DNA of 64,000 nt from Fodinibius salsisoli (GTDB lineage: Bacteria > Bacteroidota > Rhodothermia > Balneolales > Balneolaceae): assembly GCF_026229185.1 (NCBI RefSeq), contig NZ_JAGGJA010000001.1:496001-560000 (forward strand). The letters run 5' to 3'. Positions 59,473 to 64,000 of the stretch are shown one piece after another; within the stretch, counting starts at the first letter, position 1, and every line of letters starts with the position of its first letter. The translations under genes and the position numbers were made by a program. The notes beneath the pieces were generated by a model. It was not told where the DNA came from and did not search any database. It saw only the letters and a list, made by a program, of their open reading frames with translations.

Positions 59473-60144
59473 ATGGATTTATCCAACAAAACTGCTATTG
59501 TAACCGGGGCCAGTCGAGGCATCGGTCGTTCTATTACCCAAGCTTTACTTGATGAAGGCGTTACTGTGGCCGGATGGAGCCGCTCGAAGCCCGAAAATCT
59601 TGGTCATAATCATTTTCACTATATCGAAGCGGATCTCACTCAACAGCAATCCGTTGAAAAAGCATTTGAAAAAACCACCAACGCTGTAGGTGATGACATC
59701 TCCATCCTGATTAACAATGCCGGCGTGGGTTATAAAGGCGATTTGCATGCAATGCCTCCGGAAAAATGGCGCTACCTCTTCGACCTGAATGTCCACGGCA
59801 TTTTCTATGTAAGCCGACTGGTGATTCCACAGATGAAAGACCGGCAGGAGGGACACATCATTAACATTTCCTCCGGTGCGGGCACCAACGGTATTGCGGG
59901 TATGAGCTGCTATTCGGCCACCAAACATGCCGTAGTGGGACTCACCCGGTCGTTGCACCAGGAGCTTCGTGATGACGGTATTAAAGTAACCTGCCTGTCG
60001 CCCGGCTCGGTAGATACCGGCTTTTCGGATTCCCAGAAAAATAAGCTGCAACCCGATGAGCTGGCGCAGTCAGCCGTTCACATTTTAGAATGTTCCCAAA
60101 ACTTTCACTATACGGATGTACAGGTTCGCCCTTTACAGCCATAG
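59473..60144 (+). CDS. SDR family oxidoreductase (3-ketoacyl-ACP-reductase-like)
   Basis: 223 aa. Cofactor loop AIVTGASRGIGRSITQALLD, NNAG motif (DISILINNAGVGYKGDL), catalytic serine in IINISSGAGTN and the Y-x-x-x-K pair in MSCYSATKHAVVGLT, then CLSPGSVDTGF. Slightly short but with all active-site residues. Many such enzymes are 3-oxoacyl-ACP reductases or dehydrogenases of sugars or short alcohols; the substrate is not readable. It shows only family-level similarity to the SDR at 53849. Confidence 0.95.
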   Translation: MDLSNKTAIVTGASRGIGRSITQALLDEGVTVAGWSRSKPENLGHNHFHYIEADLTQQQSVEKAFEKTTNAVGDDISILINNAGVGYKGDLHAMPPEKWRYLFDLNVHGIFYVSRLVIPQMKDRQEGHIINISSGAGTNGIAGMSCYSATKHAVVGLTRSLHQELRDDGIKVTCLSPGSVDTGFSDSQKNKLQPDELAQSAVHILECSQNFHYTDVQVRPLQP

Positions 60145-60172
60145 AAGACATAAAATCAGGGATCTGCTGTGG

Positions 60173-60865
60173 TTAACTTAGTCTGAATGCCCGGCTTGCC
60201 TTTTGGAAGCCACCTTCATCTACTTCAACGGGTGGTCTGATGGTGGTAAGTGTGCTGCACTCACTGTTATCGTCACTTTCGATAAGTAACCAGCCCAGTC
60301 CTTCTTCTGTAGGATCAGACAGAATGCCTTCAACTTTTATCGTTTCAATGCCATGAGGACAACTTAACGCCAAGGGGCTTCCTTCTACCGTTCGAATCCC
60401 TGCCACATTATCCCCGGCAAGGGCTTCAAATGAAATGGTCTGCCCCCCAGGTGCATCATCACAACATTCTACAAAAACCTCATATTCAAAAGTCCCGTCC
60501 TCATTTGCTTGTACGGGATCCGGTTCATCATCCGCCCGAAAGCCAGGTTTCCCAAGCAATACGAGGACTGAATCATGTGAATTGGGATAATCATTCCCAT
60601 CGATACGGCGGACAAATTCATATTCAACTTCCCCACCTGCACAGGCCTCCGACAGCTGTCCTGTAATCACGACTTCCCGCTCTTCACCTGCCCCCAGGTT
60701 AAACTGGTTGTCATCAATTTGAACTTGCTGTACATCGGCTGAAGTATTTAAAATACCAAATCGTAGCCGCACTTCATCGTCCCAATGATGTTTTACAAGC
60801 AGTTCAATACGAAATGAATGATCGCAAAATCTTGTTACCGTTTCACGAAGAATACTAATATCCAT
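60173..60865 (-). CDS. hypothetical acidic beta-rich protein
   Basis: 230 aa from the ATG at 60865, preceded by the strong SD GAGGGGGAG; the frame extends to 60967 without support. Strand-rich and acidic with many cysteines (EACAGGEVEYEF, VFVECCDDAPGGQTISFEAL, SCPHGIETIKVEG). No signal peptide, so cytoplasmic despite the Ig-like look. The repeated G-x-E-x-E-V-E-Y-x-F and G-T-F-E-Y-E-V-F-V-E-C patterns suggest two similar beta sandwiches. Function unknown. Confidence 0.7.
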   Translation of the reverse strand: MDISILRETVTRFCDHSFRIELLVKHHWDDEVRLRFGILNTSADVQQVQIDDNQFNLGAGEEREVVITGQLSEACAGGEVEYEFVRRIDGNDYPNSHDSVLVLLGKPGFRADDEPDPVQANEDGTFEYEVFVECCDDAPGGQTISFEALAGDNVAGIRTVEGSPLALSCPHGIETIKVEGILSDPTEEGLGWLLIESDDNSECSTLTTIRPPVEVDEGGFQKASRAFRLS

Positions 60866-61474
60866 AACTCCCCCTCTATTTAATTTGAGGATACCAACCT
60901 TCTCTATTTTTCCTGCTGATATCCCTTGTGCTACTATCGCTATTGAGTCCCAAAAAACGTAATTCATCCTTTTTAGACTCCTCTGCCTGCATCAACCGGT
61001 ACAGATAAGCAGTATTTTGAGCATCTTTTATTGGTGAAGGCTTTCCAAAACTCCTATATCTTGTCATTCTGAACTCGTTTCAGAATCTCAATGACCTTTG
61101 GCTGCCTTTTAAAGGAGATCCTGAACTAAATTCAGGATGACAAGCTCGGTTTTGCAAAACCTTCTTGGTAATACCGACCAGTGCAAACCCCTATAAAAAA
61201 GAGTAATCAGAATATGATTAAAAAAACAACCTCCCGGCTTCTACGGAAGAGGAGATACTCCATCCTAAATTACAAACAAACGCCTTTGCCAGTTATTCCT
61301 TTGTGTCATTCCGAACACATGTAAGGGATCTCAAATGCGTTAGAGGCCGTACTTGCTACCTAAGGATTGCTTGTATCAACGCTTATTTTTTGAGAAGACT
61401 GAAAAAATAATTGCGTAACCGATAAGTTACGCATATATTAGTAACTGAACAGTTACATAAATTTTATTTTTCAT
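60866..61474. other. spacer with a GTCAT...ATGAC palindrome
   Basis: 61063-61141 begins GTCATTCTGAAC and ends TTCAGGATGAC with mirrored AGAATCTC/GGAGATCCT words; a second half element GTCATTCCGAAC begins at 61305. The last 60 bases before the ArsR start are AT-rich and contain GATAAGTTACGC-type words and GTAACT/AGTTAC (61441-61455), a possible ArsR operator. No other gene supported. Confidence 0.5.
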
Positions 61475-61804
61475 ATGCAGCGAGATGTATTCCAGGCCAT
61501 AGCAGATCCTACGCGCCGGGCTATCATAGATTTACTGGCCGAACAGCAGCTTCCGGTTAAGCAGGTAGCCAGCAATTTTGATATGTCGCGACCCGCAGTA
61601 TCCAAGCATTTAAAAATTCTGGACGAATGTGGGCTCGTCGTAATTCGCAAAAAAGGCCGCAAACGGCTGTACCGATCAGATCCACGCAAGCTGCAAGAAG
61701 TAGCAGAGTGGGCAAGCAGGTATAAGAAGTTTTGGACTCAAAAACTGGATGCGTTAGAAATGCTACTCAATGAAGAAAGCCAATCAAAAGAGGAGAAGTT
61801 ATGA
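61475..61804 (+). CDS. ArsR-family transcriptional regulator
   Basis: 109 aa. HTH: DVFQAIADPTRRAIIDLLAE, VKQVASNFDMSRPAVSKHLK, then ILDECGLVVIRKKGRKRLYR as the wing. No metal-binding cysteine ladder is present, typical of ArsR proteins fused or linked to SRPBCC partners rather than metal sensors. Its stop overlaps the ATG of the next SRPBCC gene by four bases, the classic ArsR-SRPBCC pair in which the regulator controls the downstream enzymes. Confidence 0.95.
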   Translation: MQRDVFQAIADPTRRAIIDLLAEQQLPVKQVASNFDMSRPAVSKHLKILDECGLVVIRKKGRKRLYRSDPRKLQEVAEWASRYKKFWTQKLDALEMLLNEESQSKEEKL

Positions 61805-62277
61805 CATCGTACTCACAGCCAATAGCTAAAGCGCAAATGTTGATCCGTAAACCGGCTCATGACGTATTTGAAGCTTTGGTGGATCCGGATATCACCTCCA
61901 AATTTTGGTTTACCAAGGGAAGCGGTCGCCTGGAGGAGGGGAAAAGCGTCACCTGGGAGTGGGGGCAGTTTGATGTTCAGGCCGCCATTTGGGTTACAAC
62001 CATTGTGCACGACCAACAGATCTCTTTTGAATGGCCAGCCGGCGTTGAAACCGATAACCATCGAACGGTGGATATCATGCTTGAAGCTAAATCCAAAGAC
62101 ACTACGTTTGTAAAGGTCAATGAAAAGGGGTTTGATATGGATGACGAAGCGGCCATCCAGCACATTGTGGGACAAACAGAAGGCTGGGCGCTGGTCCTTT
62201 CCGCTCTTAAAGCTTATCTGGAACACGGCACAAACTTAAACCTGATTAGCGACCACCATCCTGATGCCATAAAATAA
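61801..62277 (+). CDS. SRPBCC / AHSA1-like protein
   Basis: 158 aa. Pattern of the START/AHSA1 fold: ISKFW-like FWFTKGSGRLEEGKSVTWEW, GQFDVQAAIWVTTIVHDQQI, SFEWPAGVETDNHRTVDIML and a C-terminal helix TEGWALVLSALKAYLEHGTN. These proteins bind hydrophobic ligands or co-chaperone Hsp90; function is undefined in most bacteria. Overlaps the ArsR stop and precedes another SRPBCC gene by 12 bases, so one operon. Confidence 0.92.
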   Translation: MTSYSQPIAKAQMLIRKPAHDVFEALVDPDITSKFWFTKGSGRLEEGKSVTWEWGQFDVQAAIWVTTIVHDQQISFEWPAGVETDNHRTVDIMLEAKSKDTTFVKVNEKGFDMDDEAAIQHIVGQTEGWALVLSALKAYLEHGTNLNLISDHHPDAIK

Positions 62278-62289
62278 ATATATATCATT

Positions 62290-62742
62290 ATGACCCATCA
62301 GACCCAGAAGGAAAAACCAAGGGTAAAGGTAGAAAAAGAATTTAATGTACCCGCTCAACAAGTCTTTGATGCCTGGCTGGAACCCGACATGCTCAGTAAA
62401 TGGATGTTTGGTCCGGATGTACGCGAAGAAGAAGTTGTAAGTTTACACACAGATGCCATAGAAGGCGGCACTTTCTCATTTGTCGTCCGCCGAGATGGTG
62501 AAGAACTCGATCATCGTGGAACGTATCGAGAAGTAGAACGCCCGCACCGGCTGGTTTTTACCTGGGGCGTGGACCAGGAAGCCGGCGATGAAAGCGTGGT
62601 CACCATCAACATTAAGTCTACCGCTACCGGCTGTCATCTTACACTGGTTCACGTGATGGATCCAAAATGGGCCGACTATGCAGAGCGTACGCGAGAGGGC
62701 TGGACTTATATGCTGGGTAAGTTGGACACAATTTTAAAATAG
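62290..62742 (+). CDS. SRPBCC / AHSA1-like protein
   Basis: 150 aa. FNVPAQQVFDAWLEPDMLSK, KWMFGPDVREEEV, GGTFSFVVRRDGEELDHRGT and YREVERPHRLVFTWGVDQEA are the standard AHSA1 segments, ending with EGWTYMLGKLDTIL. Only modest similarity to the preceding gene, so it is a diverged paralogue. Same operon as ArsR. A strong palindrome follows. Confidence 0.93.
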   Translation: MTHQTQKEKPRVKVEKEFNVPAQQVFDAWLEPDMLSKWMFGPDVREEEVVSLHTDAIEGGTFSFVVRRDGEELDHRGTYREVERPHRLVFTWGVDQEAGDESVVTINIKSTATGCHLTLVHVMDPKWADYAERTREGWTYMLGKLDTILK

Positions 62743-62749
62743 TATTCAG

Positions 62750-62780
62750 GACCTGCCAGGTTTTTAAAACCTGGCAGGTC
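62750..62780 (+). terminator. 31-bp palindrome after the second SRPBCC gene
   Basis: GACCTGCCAGGTTTT (62750-62764) and AAAACCTGGCAGGTC (62766-62780) are perfect 15-bp arms around one T. It lies 7 bases after the stop codon. It may terminate the upstream part or process the transcript; no U tract follows beyond TTGATG. Confidence 0.6.
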
Positions 62781-62824
62781 TTGATGATATATTGCAGACC
62801 CAAACTAAAAATCATCCGCTTATC

Positions 62825-63091
62825 ATGCCGCACGTACTTAACAAAATGACCGGTGTTAAATTTGAAGATATCCAAAAACAATTGAATACCGATGCTGCTT
62901 CTCATGCTGAACACGGCATGTACCTGGAACATCTTTGGAGAAATGCAGATGAACCTGATGAGATCTTTTTTCTCTTCCGGGTTGAGGATCTGGACTACTG
63001 CAAGAACTTAATGCAGAAAATCTATCGGGAAGCTCGTGAGAAAGATCCCGACATAAGGCTGCCTGACAAAATATTTCTTGAGGAAGAATAA
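62825..63091 (+). CDS. hypothetical protein, 88 aa
   Basis: Start at the ATG 62825 (MPHVLNKMTGVKFEDIQKQL); a TTG further upstream is unlikely. HAEHGMYLEHLWRNADEPDE, then a strand EIFFLFRVEDLDYCKNLMQK and DIRLPDKIFLEEE. The small alpha-beta layout with a central F-F-L-F-R-V strand resembles a dimeric ferredoxin-like fold, but I cannot name it. Between SRPBCC and VOC genes on the same strand, likely in the same module. Confidence 0.65.
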   Translation: MPHVLNKMTGVKFEDIQKQLNTDAASHAEHGMYLEHLWRNADEPDEIFFLFRVEDLDYCKNLMQKIYREAREKDPDIRLPDKIFLEEE

Positions 63092-63138
63092 AGGCGGTCC
63101 GTTATAAATAATCAATCAAAACACATACCACTATTTTC

Positions 63139-63516
63139 ATGAAAATACAGCTCACCAGCGTACACGTCGATGACCCCATCAAAGCCTTTGAATTCTATAC
63201 CCAAGTTCTGGGCTTTAAGGAACATATGTACATGCCCGATGCGTATGTAGCTATCGTTGTTTCGCCAGAAGAGCCTGAGGGAACAGCTTTGCTCCTGGAA
63301 CCCAGCGACAATCCAATAGCCCAAAAATACAAAGAGGGGTTATACAGAGAAGGTATCCCGGCCATCGTATTTAGCGTGCCAGATATCAAAAAGGAATATG
63401 AACGGCTGAAAGAACAGGGAGTTAAATTTAAAAAGGAGCCCACACAGACCGACTGGGGCTGGGAAGCCGTGTTTGACGATACTTGCGGCAACTATATTCA
63501 GCTGGCACAGGCTTAA
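63139..63516 (+). CDS. VOC family (glyoxalase-like) protein
   Basis: 125 aa. VOC pattern: KIQLTSVHVDDPIKAFEFYT, QVLGFKEHMYMPDAYVAIVV, ALLLEPSDNPIAQKYKEGLY, IPAIVFSVPDIKKEYERLKE and a closing DTCGNYIQLAQA. The conserved metal positions (H in VHVDD, E in LLLEP, Q in IQLAQ) are visible, so it may be a metal-dependent lyase, dioxygenase or resistance protein; substrate unknown. Next to SRPBCC genes, which often form one module. Confidence 0.93.
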   Translation: MKIQLTSVHVDDPIKAFEFYTQVLGFKEHMYMPDAYVAIVVSPEEPEGTALLLEPSDNPIAQKYKEGLYREGIPAIVFSVPDIKKEYERLKEQGVKFKKEPTQTDWGWEAVFDDTCGNYIQLAQA

Positions 63517-63528
63517 AACATGTAAACT

Positions 63529-63957
63529 ATGGCAAATATTGAAATCACTAACTATTTAAATGTCTCTCCGCAAGTGGTATATCAGGCTCTTACAAGCACG
63601 AAAGGGCTCTCTGAAACGTGGACGCAGCAATGTAATGTTGCAGAGGAAAAAGGAGGCATCAATGTGTTTGAATTTGGCGATGAGAGTCCAACTAAATTCC
63701 GGATTGAGGAGCTCATAACCAATAAAAAAATACGCTGGCTCTGCATCGAATCTGATCCTGAATGGGTTGGAACGACCGTAACTTTTGAGCTGGAAGAGAA
63801 AAACGGCCAGACGTCTGTAACTCTTAAACAAAAGAATTGGAAAGAAATGACAGAATTCTACCGATGGTGTAACTATAACTGGGGATTTTTTCTATATAGC
63901 TTAAAACAGTATTGTGAAGAAGGAAAAGGCATCCCCTTTCAGGAACGTAACTTTTAA
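63529..63957 (+). CDS. SRPBCC-family protein
   Basis: 142 aa. NIEITNYLNVSPQVVYQALT, STKGLSETWTQQCNVAEEKG, TKFRIEELITNKKIRWLCIE, and TVTFELEEKNGQTSVTLKQK followed by NWKEMTEFYRWCNYNWGFFL have the SRPBCC/START outline. Third SRPBCC member in this run and starting 12 bases after the VOC stop. Ligand unknown. Confidence 0.88.
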   Translation: MANIEITNYLNVSPQVVYQALTSTKGLSETWTQQCNVAEEKGGINVFEFGDESPTKFRIEELITNKKIRWLCIESDPEWVGTTVTFELEEKNGQTSVTLKQKNWKEMTEFYRWCNYNWGFFLYSLKQYCEEGKGIPFQERNF

Positions 63958-63973
63958 TACAGAAGGAAAAAAC

Positions 63974-64000
63974 ATGGATAATTACGGCATATTTACGGAA
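63974..64000 (+). CDS. start of a further gene, cut by the window edge
   Basis: ATG at 63974 preceded by AGAAGGAAAAAAC, a fair ribosome-binding site; the visible part is MDNYGIFTE. The position right after the SRPBCC run and this opening make another SRPBCC gene likely, since SRPBCC proteins with a related N-YG-F start exist. Only nine residues can be read. Confidence 0.5.

Noticed and set aside
60876-61067. 63-codon minus frame (starts MTRYRSFGK)
   Set aside because: Ends in the leader of the 60865 gene and overlaps a GTCAT palindrome at its start; no homology pattern recognised, so not annotated.

Overview
The window looks like chromosome of a Gram-negative member of the Bacteroidota/Balneolota line, perhaps a moderately halophilic Balneolia. 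This is inferred from the gene content: a TonB-dependent receptor with a carboxypeptidase-like N-terminal domain, a 6-bladed beta-propeller protein, a choice-of-anchor-V-type cytochrome-like protein, DoxX and DinB paralogues, a FetAB pair and a PhoX-type enzyme. Many proteins are acidic, and many start codons lack a clear Shine-Dalgarno sequence. No rRNA, tRNA, CRISPR array, transposase or integrase was recognised.

Layout. 0-12 kb: Nudix tail, small HTH protein, DinB, DoxX-like protein, AhpD-like protein, PhoX-like enzyme, beta-propeller, an RND efflux pair (adaptor plus permease) and a YdjM-like membrane hydrolase. 12-19.6 kb: a gene-poor accessory zone holding ferritin, two decayed GNAT acetyltransferase copies, an AT-rich two-gene unit (defence-type reverse transcriptase plus a HEPN-motif protein), a hairpin-rich leader, an HU-like/DUF4469-like protein and about 2 kb of dispersed palindromic repeats. 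19.6-44.2 kb: housekeeping and envelope genes, including an exonuclease, a Gfo/Idh/MocA oxidoreductase, an S9 peptidase, a PAS histidine kinase, FetAB, a two-component pair, a TonB receptor, gnd-gntK, a collagen-like lipoprotein, HtpX, TetR, and NfeD-stomatin followed by a Vgb-like propeller. 44.2-54.6 kb: small single-gene units for stress and repair (YdeI, YafY/WYL, DinB, AlkD-like, CGNR, an AraC-methyltransferase fusion with a separate Ada zinc domain, a DCC thiol protein, an SDR). 54.6-57.8 kb: a run of minus-strand small genes separated by attC-like palindromes, which I read as an integron cassette cluster without an integrase. 57.8-64 kb: AlkA, an SDR, a secreted or structural-looking hypothetical, then an ArsR-SRPBCC-SRPBCC-VOC-SRPBCC run.

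The most interesting parts are: (1) the RT + HEPN unit with a structured region upstream, a candidate antiphage system; (2) the integrase-less cassette array, in which each cassette start is the exact complement of its own downstream attC R'' box, as integron recombination predicts, with a weaker match of the same kind around the RT unit; (3) a family of about 63-bp elements whose ends are 15-bp palindromes and whose interiors are conserved, found in both orientations; (4) paired remnants of a GNAT gene on both sides of ferritin. Functional calls come from reading protein motifs by eye, without database searches.
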